From: Gnetum montanum
Lineage: Eukaryota; Streptophyta; Gnetopsida; Gnetales; Gnetaceae
DNA: 64,000 nt
Assembly: GCA_015680685.1 (NCBI GenBank)
Contig: MNCI01015561.1
Span: 220,418 to 284,417, forward strand
Direction of reading: 5' to 3'
Shown: piece after piece, positions 45,743 through 57,114 of the stretch
Layout: every line of letters starts with the position of its first letter
How positions within the stretch are numbered: position 1 is the stretch's first letter
Notes under the pieces: model-generated
The model's database searches: none
What the model saw: only the letters and a program-made list of their open reading frames with translations
Told to the model about the DNA's origin: nothing
Translations under genes and position numbers: made by a program

Positions 45743-46718
45743 TGATGAGTGGCAAGGTACCCCTACACTCAACCATACGAAATGAGCGTAGCACACGTGA
45801 TCCGGTCGAACTCCGCAGACTAAGTGCCTACACGCCCCATGGAACACTTGGGGTTAATCATTTGTTGTCTTCCCAGACTTGTGTTTGTCATGGTGTATGG
45901 TTAAGTAAGTTCGAGGTATATGATTTTTATATCTTTTTATGTTTTTCTCCTATGCTATCGAGGTGAAGGGTTGAGAAACTAACTAACTCTAACTAATGAA
46001 CTAAGTCTAAATTAACTAGCGTGAGCATCCATTCCCACTTACCGTACACACCCAAACTATGCAACCATGGCTACCAAACGCTAATCATTACTGGGATCAC
46101 CATACGTAACGCACGTGCTCGAAGTGGTTGTACTGAGGCACTTAACTAGCCTAAGCGTAATGAGCGTCCATTTCTTGACTAGCCGTACACATCCTTAGAT
46201 GCTCGTAATCAAGTCGTACTCATTCCGCATTCTAGGAGTTGAGGGTGAAAGAATCTAATCGCGATGAGCAGCCAATTCCTTGATTAGCCATACACATCCG
46301 TAAATGCTCGTAATCAAGTTGTACTCATGCCGCACTACTGCAGGGTAATAAATAACAGGTAATAAACAACAAGTAATAAATCCTATTCCATGCACTGCAA
46401 GGTTTATTCACAAAGCTCGTCTTTATTGTCGTACACAACTTGCGTTCAGGTACAATGTTGCTCAAATAAAGATCCGTTCACTTGGGGACTCCTACTGTGG
46501 GCACATGGAAAATATTCTATCTCTGGAGAGATCAAACTACTAGAGTTTCCCTATGGTCTAGGCTTAGCATTGAAAACAAGGGAGAGCTACCTCTTATTTA
46601 TAGTTATGGCGGCGGATCGCAATATTGTGTACGCGACATCGTAGGGGAAGACGTGATATCGCGACGGCTGCAATATCACGTACACGATATCACGACTTGT
46701 GCATATTGCATCTCATCA
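45743..46718 (-). repeat. B 3' LTR
   Basis: 976 bp, TGATGAG to CTCATCA on either strand. TATAAATA is at 46602-46595 (minus), a GATATC cluster at 46613-46697 and an AATAAA poly(A) signal near 46.43 kb. Same length as the 5' LTR; differences are mainly transitions plus small indels. Confidence 0.95.
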
Positions 46719-46731
46719 TACCTCCATAACT
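46719..46731 (-). promoter_or_regulatory. B polypurine tract
   Basis: AGTTATGGAGGTA on the minus strand, directly before the 3' LTR. Confidence 0.75.
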
Positions 46732-46882
46732 AAATGAAAACTAGTCCTCGAGTTCCTTACAATAATATTGGGAAGGTATGGGATTATTGAGGGGAATGGA
46801 ATTAATGGGATGACATGTGAACGTATCATCATTACAAGACTTGACAAAACTGGTGTTCATGACAACAAGGATGAACACCTTA

Positions 46883-47083
46883 TTACAATGACATCAAGCC
46901 TTTGTTAGCAGCTAAGAAAGAAAGAGAGAGAGAAAGAAGTGTTGCTGCTGCCAACGCCAAGATTACGCCTTTGTTGTCCATCCATAAGCGTGCCATCGAT
47001 CTTGCTCCCTGCATAGCTGCTTCAACGCTACTCCATTCCAAGTGTTTGCTCTAGATCCAATCTGTTGTTTGTATGATCGCCAT
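46883..47083 (-). pseudogene. B small membrane-type 3' ORF
   Basis: From ATG 47083 the minus-strand frame has 66 codons to a TAA, with one internal stop at codon 11. It begins MAIIQTTDWI and ends with a 23-residue hydrophobic stretch (GVILALAAATLLSLSLSFLA) followed by ANKGLMSL, which looks like a C-terminal membrane anchor. The A2 counterpart at 9409 shares MxIIQxxDW and LLSLS. ATTATGTTGTGTGTGCAG, acceptor-like, directly precedes the ATG. No known family recognised. Confidence 0.45.
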
Positions 47084-48631
47084 CTGCACACACAACATAA
47101 TCTTATATTAGCAAGGGTAAATGAATCATCATGTAATTGATACCTTGCTTCGGTGTAGGTTCATTGGCTAGGTTGTGGTATGGCTAATACGGATCTAGGG
47201 ATATATTAATGATGACTACTGAAGGTGCAGGGGTTAGGAAGAAAATCAAAAAAATTCAGGGCTAGGAGAAAATTGAAAAAATTGGGCCCCGTACCCCCAT
47301 GACTAATCACGAACCTCCGATAGCGTTAGAATGGAGAAAGTAAAGGAGTAAGGAAGATAGATAAAAAGGGACAAAAGTAACATCGATAAAGTGGATGTCA
47401 AGATGGAAATGAACAAAATAAATTAGATTGCAAAAATGTTAAGGGAAAGAATTTAACTAATGCTCCAAATAGGAATGTCAATGGGTCCTCCCCAAAGTAG
47501 GCTCGTGCCCTTAATGCCCTGACAAACCCACATTCAAAGAGTCTGTAGGCTCCGAGAATGTTATCTGGAACAAGAGTTAAAGTATTAACCACAAGAATCT
47601 ACCAAAAAGAAAACAATGCATCAACCAAAATATATACACGAATGATACAACTGGCAATGAGGTGAACAATGGAGAGAAGGATGGAGAGAAGAAAATGGAA
47701 TGGAATCCCAAGAACAAGGTGGTGTATAGCCCCTTGTGTGTTGTAGGATTAATGTGACTTATCAATTCCCATTCCAAGTATGGCCTTAAACCAACCACAT
47801 CCAGTGACGTCGCATGAATGCATTCGGCTAAACCATCCACTTGAATAACAAGAATGCCTTCCCTAAGAGTCACCACCATTTTGATGAAACAAAGGAGAGA
47901 ATGGGAAGCAAGAAGGGCCTTAGTTAGAGGGAACATTTTTAGTTCCATAACCAGTGCTGTAGCCCAAATATTTATTTCTTCTAAGGGGTGTGCTTTGAAT
48001 TCTCACTTTCTTTGTTTTTTTTTTCTTTTTGTGTTTTTATGTGTGAGAACCACACCATGCAAAGACTATTTATTTTTATTGACTCAGCTTCCGATAATTT
48101 GGTAACATCGAAACGACAAGAAAAACTCAAAAAGAAAACATCCAAGCACCCAAGAGAACGGCCAACACAAAAGCATCAAGTTCCCTTGAAGTCACACCCT
48201 TTTCAATCCTTGAGTCCTTCCTTAGTTTGAGAAATACCTAGTCACTGATTTGTTAAAGTTCTTATTAGAAGGAGACTGTACATTTCCAAGCTGAGAGAGA
48301 CCATAGAAACTGGTGGATGGATGGATGAAGTGATCTCATTGTGTGCCATATCAAAAAGAACATACCTTAGTATCAACATTATGACTTAAAGGTAAAAACC
48401 AAACATTAGTAATCAACATGAAAAAATTTCATACCATCATTCCGAACACTTATTAGGTGACAAACTTATAGGGTGGATCACACACACACACAAAATGGAA
48501 AAAGTATAATGATGTTGTAAAACAAAAACTAGAAAAGTTAAAGAAATTTGTAAAACAAAAACGTGTAAGAAAAAATGTGAAAAACAAAAATGTGTAAAAA
48601 AAATCGAAAAAGAACTAAGGGCCCCATATGA
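47084..48631 (-). other. B non-coding region after integrase
   Basis: Non-coding, homologous to 7.8-9.4 kb of A2. It holds the conserved block at 47480-47545 (GTGGGTCCTCCCC region) and the internal polypurine-like motif. A CA-dinucleotide run lies at 48480-48492. Confidence 0.75.
47294..47306 (-). promoter_or_regulatory. B internal polypurine-tract-like motif
   Basis: TTAGTCATGGGGG on the minus strand, preceded by GGAGGTTCGTGA as in A2 (GAAGGTTCACTC). About 575 bp from the 3' LTR. Confidence 0.55.
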
Positions 48632-49990
48632 TTAGCATAGGTTGCCATCTCCCCCATGACTGAATTGCAAAGAAGAGATCCAAAATAGAGAGCGAGGTTG
48701 CCCGCTAGTGGAGGTGTAACTTGTACTGGCTGTTGCAGGTTCACGGAAAGGTTTTTTTTGTTGTACATTAACTAATAATCTTTTATTCGTGCTGTCAGGC
48801 TTGTATATCATCATGGCTCTAGAGGGAAAGGTTGTATGAATAATATAAGGTCCTTCCCACAATGTTTGAAATTTTGTACGCTGAGGTACGTGCGTGGGAT
48901 TCCAGTAAAGGACCTTGTCACTTGGTTGGTACCTAAACCTTCAGATCCTGAAATCATGACGTTGTTTACTATGTGCCTTGTGCAACTCATTTAATGATAG
49001 TGCAACCAATCCATTCTCGTCTAGCACATTCAAAGTTGCCAACCATTTTTTTTGTGCTAGGTCGAGGTCTAGGTGAAGGTCGCAAGCCATGGATAGTGTA
49101 CGGAGCTCATTCTATATGGGAAGCTTGGGTAGTTTCCCGTACAATAACTCATAAGGAGAATATCCTGTAGGAAGCTTCCAAGCAGAGCGGTATGCCCAAA
49201 GAGCATCATTCAATTTTGTGCTCCAGTCTCGCCTAAATTTGCTAATTGTTCTCGTTAATATCCTGGTAATCTCCCAGTTAGTAACCTCAGCTTGGCCATT
49301 AGCTTGGGGGTGATAAGGTGTGGTCAATTTATGCTCAACCCCTAAGCGTTGCATCAGTTTGCGAAAGGTTGCACCCGTAAAATGTGTTCCATTATTAGAG
49401 ATGAGTGCACGTGGTACACCAAACCTGTTAACGATTTGTTGTTGTACAAATCATGCAACTGTAGATGATGTGTAGTCTATTACTACAGCTGCTTCAGCCC
49501 ACTTGGTTAAGTAATCAACAGCAACGATGATACATGCTTTTTCGTTGGACATCGGTGTGATAGGCCCCATAAAATCTATTCCATAGATATCGAAGGGTTC
49601 TAAAGGTTGAATCCATTGTTGCGGACCCTCCATTCTAGCAGTCATTCCACCATCTCGTTGGCAACGTTCACAGGATTGGGCGAAATGATGGATGTCCCAG
49701 AATAGAGTTGGCCAATAGTATCCTGCAAGCAAGACTTTGGTAGCCATTCATCTCCCAGCATAATGGCCCCCATAGGGGCCCTCATGAGCATCCTAGAGAA
49801 CTTTTAATTGATCTTGATCGGGCACGCACCACCGAACCAAGCCATCAAGATAGACTTTATAGAGTTGACCCTTGATTTCCATGAAGTACTTGGTTTTGTG
49901 AAGAAACTGTTGTTTCTTCCTAAAGTCCAACCCCTGTGGTGTTTATTGGGAAAAGAGATAAGTAAGAATGCTACTATACCAATTTGTTCC
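48632..49990 (-). pseudogene. B integrase (nearly complete)
   Basis: Minus-strand frame with HEGPYGGHYAGR and SCERCQRDGG (HHCC region), GIDFMGP (first Asp), ALISNNGTHF (Asn at the second Asp), NGQAEVTN with Glu, SYSPYELLYGKLP-type sequence and the C-terminal GPYIIHTTFPSRAMMIY. Stops occur in a few places, for example near 49.45 kb. The N-terminal side borders the deletion at 50.0 kb. Confidence 0.9.
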
Positions 49991-50009
49991 CATGGGTTGG
50001 TTNTATCGA

Positions 50010-51728
50010 TGCCTTTGCGATCTATTATCATTAAATCGAACTTTTGAAGAATCACCAACCAATGTATGATATGTGGGCTAACCATTGGCTTGTTCATAAG
50101 GAACCTAATTGCACTATGATCCGTATGGATGTATACTTTGTAGCCCAATACATAGTGCCTAAATTTGTCTAGTGCAAACACTACAGCCATTAATTCCTTC
50201 TCTGTAGTTGTGTAGTTGAGTTGTGCATCGGTGATACTCTTACTGGCACAGTGGATGTAATATGGTCATTTTTGTTCATCTAATTGTGTTAGTACGACTC
50301 CTAAGGCATAATTAGATGCATCAGTCATGATATGGAATAGCCTGGACCAGTCAGGGGCTTGTAGAATAGGAGTTTCCACAAGCCTCTGTTTGAGAGTTTG
50401 GAATGTTTGTTCACATTCCCTGGTCCACTCGAATGATGCATCTTTTTTCGATAATTCCACCAACGGCTTAGCAATTTTGGAGAAGTTCTCGATAAATCTC
50501 CTATAGTAGCCAGTGTGTCTAAGGAATGACTGAACGTCTTTGACAGTTTCTAGTTGTCGGGTAATTCCTTGGATGACTTTAATTTTATTTAGATCTACCT
50601 CTATTCCTAATTGTAAAATTTTATACCCCAATACTACACCCTCTTCAACCATCAAATGGATCTTCTGCCAATTGAGCTTTAGGTTGGTTTCAACACATCG
50701 TTTCAATACTTTAACCGATTGAGGGCTTGATCAAAGCTCGTCCCATAAGTGGAGAAGTCATCCATAAAGACTTCTACTCCGTTACTTATTTGTTGCTGAA
50801 ATATGCTTAGAACTAATCGTTGGAATGTGGCAGGGGCATTGCACAAGCTAAAAGGCATTTTTTTGTATGCAAATGTTCCCCAAGGACTAGTGAACTTTGT
50901 TTTGGCTTGGTCTTCTGGTGCGATTTGTATTTGGTTGTACCCACTATACCCATCCAGAAAACTATAATAGTGATGCCCTACTATAGTGTCTAAGACTTGG
51001 TCAACAAATGGCAATGGGAAGTGATCTTTGAATGTTGCCATATTTAATAGCCTAAAATATGTACATACCCTCCATTTACCTTCTTTTTTCAGTATGATTA
51101 CAAGAGGACTAACCCACTTGCTATCAGCAATAGGGTAAATGAACCCAGCCTTGAGAAGCTGCTCTATCTCCTCTTTCACTATTTTTTTTAACTTTGGGTT
51201 TAATCGCATCTGGGGTTGCTTGCGAGGTTTCATGGAGGGGTCTGTGTAAATCCTATGCTGGCATATCCTAGGATCTATTTTGGTTAGTTCAGGGTATGAC
51301 CAGGCAAAGGCTGTTAACCACTTGTTTATCATCTTTAGCAAACTTTCTTTTTGCTTGGGTGCGAGCTTTGCATTGATGATTACCGGTTTTCCATTTTTAA
51401 GGGTCATGTATTCCAAACTAGTGGGCAACGGTTTTAAATCTAGGGGCTCTTGTTTAAACTCCTTAGGAATCTCCAACTTCCCCCAATTAATGTTTTCGGA
51501 GTTAAGGGCTAGAAGTTGGCAACAGACTTGCTCTAATACGTCTGTGCTTTCAATGTAAGCACTAGTTATTCCCTCAGCTAGTTTCATGTAGGTTGTCGAG
51601 TTGTTCTCTTTATCAGCCATCAGCCACTGGGTGTTTTCTTGTTGTGTGGCTGTCGCATATAAGCACTTTTGTATGTCAATATCCCGTGCACACCAATTGC
51701 ATGCAGGCAATGTTAAACTTCGCATCAC
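50010..51728 (-). pseudogene. B reverse transcriptase and RNase H
   Basis: A 341-codon uninterrupted frame (51728-50703) carries ELTKIDPRICQHRIYTDPSM, EEIEQLLKAGFIYPIADSKW, WRVCTYFRLLN (usual CIDFR changed), SFLDGYSGYNQIQIAPEDQ, MPFSLCNAPATFQRLV and VEVFMDDFSTYG with both catalytic Asp. After one frameshift come the connection (GYYRRFIENFSK) and RNase H: TDASNYALGVVL, EKELMAVVFALDKFRHYVLG and HTDHSAIRFLMN. The FMDDF motif and tRNA-Asp primer support Athila affinity. Confidence 0.92.
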
Positions 51729-51737
51729 CCATGATTT

Positions 51738-52316
51738 CTACACGCAATGACACCCTGTGTCACTATATTCGATGCATGGAACTCTTTTCCTCTCAATTTT
51801 CCCAAAAGTATTTGTCTTGGATATTTCTAGGGAAAGATTGCGGATTCCTAGGTGTGCATCAATTGTATTCAGCCATGCCCTTCCCATTATAATTGGGAAA
51901 TCTCCTTTGTCATTGTTTATTTGGATCACTAGGAAATTGGTTGGATATGACCAACCACCCACAGTGGTAACAATGTGCTCAACCTATCCCAAAGGAATAG
52001 TGATGGACTAGTCAGCCAACTCTAAGCGAATATTGCTCTTCTTGAGTGGAGGTAGGTTCCAGGTTTTATACGGTTCTTGTGAGATTAAGTTGACTTTGGA
52101 ACCTTAGTCAAGGAGAGCCTTATGGGGTTTATTCCCAGTGACTTGGAGGTAAACTAGGGGGACTCCCGGATCCAATAATTTCTTTGGAAGGTGGCCGACC
52201 TTGATCCAATCGGTTACTGTATGTGTTAACATAACTGTATGCATTGGGCGTGATTTCTCTGTTGAAGGGTTTCCCGAAACCTTATTTGGTATGGAGGTGT
52301 TTAGATGCTCAACCAC
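51738..52316 (-). pseudogene. B protease
   Basis: In frame with RT. It reads KVSGNPSTEKSRP, then TDWIKVGHLPKKLLDPGVPL, HKALLD(stop)GS, VNLISQ, and GDFPIIMGRAWLNTIDAHLG. The active-site triplet is Asp-stop-Gly, consistent with one point mutation in Asp-Ser/Thr/Gln-Gly. Confidence 0.85.
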
Positions 52317-52329
52317 TTATGAAGGCGAG

Positions 52330-54738
52330 GGTTTGGTTGGATTGTTGATCCTAAGGAAAGGTCTTTTTGGTGTATGATTGTTAGAACCAACTAAGAATTG
52401 AGGATTGGAAGCCCTCACAGCGTTGGGTTGTCGCAGTTGAGTGGGAATTACTCTAGGCTTTGTTGGAGTGGTTGGCAGTGGGACTATTGGTGCAAGAGAT
52501 GCGGATGGATTTGGAGGATAGTGTGGGTATGGAGCGTTTCCCAAAGGAAAAGGAGTCTTAAAATACTCCTGAACTCGGTAGTAACGTGGAGGGTTTATGT
52601 GACCCATAGAGTCACCTAGGGAAATCGACTGCTACACATAGTAACGATAAGGATTAGGCTACCAGTAAGGGTACTGTTGTGTTGGTAGTGGCATCCCCCA
52701 TGACTATGGGTATTGCCACTACTGATGTTGTCTAATGGGCTGTGGTAGAGTTTGACTTGGATAATACGTTAAGGGTTGGTGGAACTGCCCTGGATTACCT
52801 TGTGGATAAGGTAACCTTCAGGGTGTTTGCCGTTGGTTGAGTCTTGGATTAAGCACATACACCCTAGACTCCTATAGATGTGAAATAATTGGACAACATC
52901 CCTTAGGATGGTCATAGTGGCAGATCTCACATCCATCGTCATCGTTTGTGTCTGATTCCACAAGCCCATCGAAGTTAGTGATTTTCCCCTTACCCTTGTT
53001 ATGTGCAAGGCCTAAATCTCTCCACTTTTTCTTACCTTTGTCACTGCTTTGTTCTACCTTAGACTCTTCTACAATTTTTAAGATAGTTTCAATTTTAGAG
53101 TCTAAGGAACTCCATACGTCATCTACCTTAGCCGCTATTTCTATTGTGAGCTTTTGAAGCGACAAGGTCTTTCTGTTCACCAACTTTTCGATTGGTGACT
53201 CATCCTCTTCAGCAAAACTTCACTCCCTTCTTCCGAAGAGAGGGATCACGGTTGTACTCTTCCACACTTTCCCTTTTTCGTAGCTCACCTTCTTCTTTTG
53301 CTACTTGTTCCAACAAGCGATGTACTTCATGGGCTCTAAGTTGTGAGAGTCTCCCTTGGGCATAAGTCCCAAGGGTTCTTCTAGTTTCATGCCTTAGCCC
53401 ATCCATGATGTGGTGAAGTTGATCCCGCTGAGCATACCCGTGGCCCAGGCAACGATGTAATAATGTGTAGTAGCGAGCCATGGCAGCATCCAAGGGTTCA
53501 TGAGTACCTTGCTTCTAGCCTTGGATCCGCTTATGCAAATTGGACACTCTGGAGTACATTTAATACTTTTCATTGAACAGTTCTAGCATCATACTCCACC
53601 TCTTGATGGTTTCCGATTCTAAGGACCAGTACCAACTCTCTGCTTCTTTGGTGAGTGTCCTTGGGAACAACTTAAGTTTTTGCCACTCATTTTCTATATT
53701 CTACAAGGCACAGACATCATGGAATGCCTGTAAATGATTTTGCAGATCTGCGTTGTATCCCCCTTCAAATCGTGGGATATTGTTCACCTTTAAACGTTTG
53801 ATCTGACTATTTTTTAAATGCCTTGTGGGAATCCTAACTACCTCCGTTATGTCAAGCATACTTCAGGTTACGAGTAGGGGCTCATCATGATCATCTCTTT
53901 CATGATGCCTATGATGTCTGCGTTGTTCCCTACTCTCCCTACGTCCTTGCCCTTGTCCTCTCCCTCGACTTTCCCATTCAGGTCTCTCGTTTTATCTACC
54001 TTTATCCTCTCCGTTGTGTCCATGATGACTGTGCCTAGATGTGGAAGGAGAGGGTGACTGATGTGAAGAAGGGAAAGAAGAAGGAGAACCATTGCCATGA
54101 CTATGTTTCTTGCCTTCTCTTCGGCTACTACAGCCCTGATCTTGGTGATGATCTAAGTGCTCATCCTTAGCATGAGTGATTATTCCCTTTGTGAACAGTT
54201 GGTGTTCATGGGCATCAGAACCAGGGATATGTATCGTTGATCGTAGGTTCTGATACCCAACTTCCTCACCATCATTAGGAGGCGGAACATTGTTTGGTAA
54301 AGAACCCGTTATAAGGGGTTCCTCATCTCCTATTTCGCTAAGGACGTGTGGGGCTTTGCCCTTCAGAAAATTATGTTGACTCTCTTGCCTTAAGTCCCTC
54401 ATATGTTGTGCATTTGTGGGATAATAATCCCTCATCTCAAAGTCTTCAACAATGTATTCAGCAAATAGTTCTTGCGTGCCAATCTGTGCCAAGGCACGGA
54501 AGAGCATGTTAGGGATTGATCGATCTGGGGGTAACACGATGTTACCTTGCAAATCCCTCCATCGCAGCTGCTCGTCTTGATGAAGGATAAAGGTGAAGTT
54601 TGAAATATACTCATCAGGATGAGTATAAACTATCTTGTATTGTTTAAGACTTGGCTAATTTCAGCTATGTGTTTTATGTTGTCGACTGTCTCATGTATGG
54701 TCCTTAGGTGGTGAGTTGCTCTTATGAGAAGAAGGCAT
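52330..54738 (-). pseudogene. B gag
   Basis: Begins at ATG 54738 (MPSSHKSNSPPKDHT). An N-terminal region with DRSIPNMLFRALAQIGTQEL leads to a long His/Ser/Arg-rich tract (54.0-54.2 kb). The gag core follows: RFEGGYNADLQNHLQAFHDV, WQKLKLFPRTLTKEAESWYW, HEPLDAAMARYYTLLHRCLG and TRRTLGTYAQGRL. After a frameshift near 53.2 kb come a coiled-coil-like KIETILKIVEESK segment and CEICHYDHPKGCC, an atypical zinc knuckle. The tail is Pro/Gln/Tyr-rich. Few stops. Confidence 0.9.
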
Positions 54739-54862
54739 TTTTATCGGTGTGCTAATTTTACCGTTATATAAATTTTCTCTTTTGATTAACCCGAAGGTTC
54801 GTTTAGGCTCCCAACGATGTGAGCGATATCCTTTATGTTCTACTTAGTGCACAAACACTTAG

Positions 54863-54880
54863 TCCCTGGCAACAATGCCA
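54863..54880 (-). promoter_or_regulatory. B primer-binding site (tRNA-Asp type)
   Basis: TGGCATTGTTGCCAGGGA on the minus strand, one base after the 5' LTR; matches the tRNA-Asp 3' end complement with transitions. Confidence 0.8.
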
Positions 54881-54881
54881 A

Positions 54882-55857
54882 TGATGAGTGGCAAGGTACC
54901 CCTACACTCAACCATATGAAACGAGCATAGCACACATGATCTGGTCGAACTCCGCAGACTAGGTGCCTACACACCCCATGGAACACTTGGGGTTAATCAT
55001 TCGTTGTCTTCCCAAACTTGTGTTTGTCACGGTGTATGGTTAAGTAAGTTCGAGGTATATGATTTTTATATCTTTTTATGTTTTTCTCCTATGCTATCGA
55101 GGTAAAGGGTTGAGAAACTAACTAACTCTAACTAATGAACTAAGTCTAAATTAACTAGCGTTAGCATCCGTTTCCACTTACTGTACACACCCTGAACTAT
55201 GCAACTACGGCTACCAAACACTAATTGTTACTAGGATCACCACGCGTAACGCACATGCTCGAAGTGATCGTACTGAGGCACTTAACTAGCCTAAGCGTAA
55301 TGAGCATCCGTTCCTTGACTAGCCGTACACATCCTTAGATGCTTGTAATCAAGTCGTACTCATTCTGCATTCTATGAGTTGAGGGTGAGAGAATCTAATC
55401 GCGATGAGTAGTCAATTCCTTGATTAGCCATACACATCCGTAAATGCTCGTAATCAAGTCGTACTCATGCCACACTACTGCAAGGTAATAAATAACAAGT
55501 AGGAAATAACAGGTAATAAACAACAAGTAATAAATCCTATTCCATGCACTGCAAGGTTTATCAACAAAGCTCGTCTTTATTGCCGTACACAACTTGCTTT
55601 CAGGTACAATGTTGCTCGAATAAAGATCCGTTCACTTGGGAACTCCTATTGTGGGCACATGGAAAATATTCTATCTCTGGAGTGATCAATCTGCTAGAGT
55701 TTCCCTACTTCTAGCCTAGGATGAAAAATAAGGAGAGTGCTACCTCTTATTTATAGATATGGCAGCAGACCGCGATATCGCGTATGCGACATCACAGGGG
55801 AAGACGCGGTATCACGACGGCCGCGATATCGCGACTCATGCGAATTGCGTCTCATCA
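54882..55857 (-). repeat. B 5' LTR
   Basis: 976 bp, paired with 45743-46718. TATAAATA at 55755-55748 (minus) and CGCGATATCGCG-type palindromes at 55771-55840 upstream of it. Confidence 0.95.
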
Positions 55858-55978
55858 CCTAAGGAGCATGAAAATAACAACAATTAAGAATTCCAACCAA
55901 AATGTTGGTTTGAAGAGTGAGTCCTTATATATTTGAGATAAGGATTCTGTAGTTGAATTGAATTGTCTTCAATTCTTT

Positions 55979-55990
55979 GCTTTGATGCCA
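55979..55990 (-). promoter_or_regulatory. G primer-binding site (initiator tRNA-Met type)
   Basis: TGGCATCAAAGC on the minus strand, three bases after the LTR end. It differs by two transitions from TGGTATCAGAGC. Confidence 0.65.
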
Positions 55991-55993
55991 ATC

Positions 55994-56847
55994 TGATGAG
56001 AAGCTCCTTGGATTTTGTAATCTAAGCTCACTCAAGTATGAGATCCACCACAACTCTCAGTTGAATAAGAAAAGGAAAATGAAAACATTATTATTACTTA
56101 AATCAAATGGAATGCAATGCATAAAGGAAGCAAACACACCCACAATGATACTAATCAAGCCCTCACACTATCTCACAATACAAGTTTAACCATCAATGGA
56201 TGATCAATCACTCACAATGCTTAAGAAGAACTCTCTCACACACACTCTCAAATAAGCTTTTTACTCACAAAATAGCATTAGGGATCTTCTCTTAAGTCAC
56301 CTTAACCTTTTATACCTTTTTGAAGTATCCCTTGTCTTTTCTAATTGTTGGACTTACTAAAAAATCATGTTTTTTTTTAAAATAAATTTTAATAAAACTA
56401 CGAGGGACTATAGCTTGTAGTTTTTTTGTAGTAGCCATCCTACGACTAGCACCTTGTTGCACTAGTAAAAATAGAATATTTTGATTAGTGTTTCTTTGCA
56501 GATTATGATTGCAGAGCTTCTAGTAACTTTGAGACTACAATGGCCTATAATTCACAATCCTTGGAATTTTTCCAAGTACTTAAAATTTACAAAAATAACT
56601 TACTAGACTAGACTTGCAACAAGCTTGTTGTTGCCTACCTAGACTAGAAAAATGCTATGAATGACTCCAAACAAAGAACAAAAATAACTTACTAGACTAG
56701 ACTTGCAACAAGCTTGTTGTTGCCTACCTAGACTAGAAAAATGCTATGAATGACTCCAAACAAAGAACCAAACATAAACACGACTCCTAGTACTAGGATA
56801 GTTTGAGGATGAGAATTATCTAAAAGAGTAGGTAGATGTCCTCATCA
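55994..56847 (-). repeat. G 5' LTR
   Basis: 854 bp bounded by TGATGAG (left) and CTCATCA (right), next to the primer site. Its right half aligns with the H LTR (GACTCCAAACAAAGAACCAA versus AACTCCAAACTAAAAACCAA). It contains a perfect 89-bp tandem duplication. Confidence 0.75.
56591..56768 (+). repeat. Perfect 89-bp tandem duplication
   Basis: Two identical 89-bp units (56591-56679 and 56680-56768), each holding the palindrome CAACAAGCTTGTTG. Identity in an otherwise decayed LTR means a recent duplication or an assembly duplication. Confidence 0.95.
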
Positions 56848-56935
56848 CCCAATGTTAGAATGATAAATATTTATTTTATGTATATTTTCTATGGCAAAAT
56901 TTAGCTAATACATACTAGCTAATTCAGCTATATAT

Positions 56936-56985
56936 TTATGATACATATATATATATGTATCATATATATATATATACACATACAT
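56936..56985. repeat. TA-rich microsatellite
   Basis: ATACATATATATATATGTAT and a following TATA run; a self-complementary AT repeat. Confidence 0.85.
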
Positions 56986-57063
56986 ACTCTATTGGGTCAA
57001 GAGAATCTTTTTATTTTTCAAATTAATGAATCCTAAAATTGATCCAATCAGAATTAATTTTCA

Positions 57064-57114
57064 TGTTGAAAAAGAAATCAATCTTAAATGTTGAAAAAGA
57101 AATCAATCTTAAAT
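57064..57114 (+). repeat. Short direct duplication
   Basis: TGTTGAAAAAGAAATCAATC followed by TTAAA occurs twice in tandem with a 27-28-bp period. Confidence 0.85.

Larger units (their letters stand above)
45738..55862 (-). mobile_element. B: complete Athila-like Ty3/gypsy element with TSD
   Basis: Flanked by the target duplication CCTAA (45738-45742 and 55858-55862). On the minus strand: 5' LTR (55857-54882), tRNA-Asp primer site, gag-protease-RT-RNase H-integrase in almost one frame (changes only near 53.2, 50.72 and 50.0 kb), long non-coding region, internal polypurine-like motif, small membrane-type ORF, polypurine tract, 3' LTR (46718-45743). It is the least decayed and so probably the youngest coding element here. 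It inserted into G. Confidence 0.95.
43150..56847 (-). mobile_element. G: minus-strand Ty3/gypsy element, split by B
   Basis: Read on the minus strand: 5' LTR (56847-55994), tRNA-Met-type primer site, leader, then insertion B, then gag, protease and the start of RT, ending near 43.15 kb. B entered the leader between 55858 and 45742 and duplicated CCTAA. The 3' half of pol and the 3' LTR are missing. The LTR is related to that of element H. Confidence 0.75.

Noticed and set aside
47854-48230. Short plus-strand ORFs at 47.85-48.23 kb
   Set aside because: They lie in the non-coding 3' region of B and are not kept in A2 or A1.
51280-52011. Plus-strand ORFs opposite the RT/protease of B
   Set aside because: Shadows of the well-supported minus-strand polyprotein frame.
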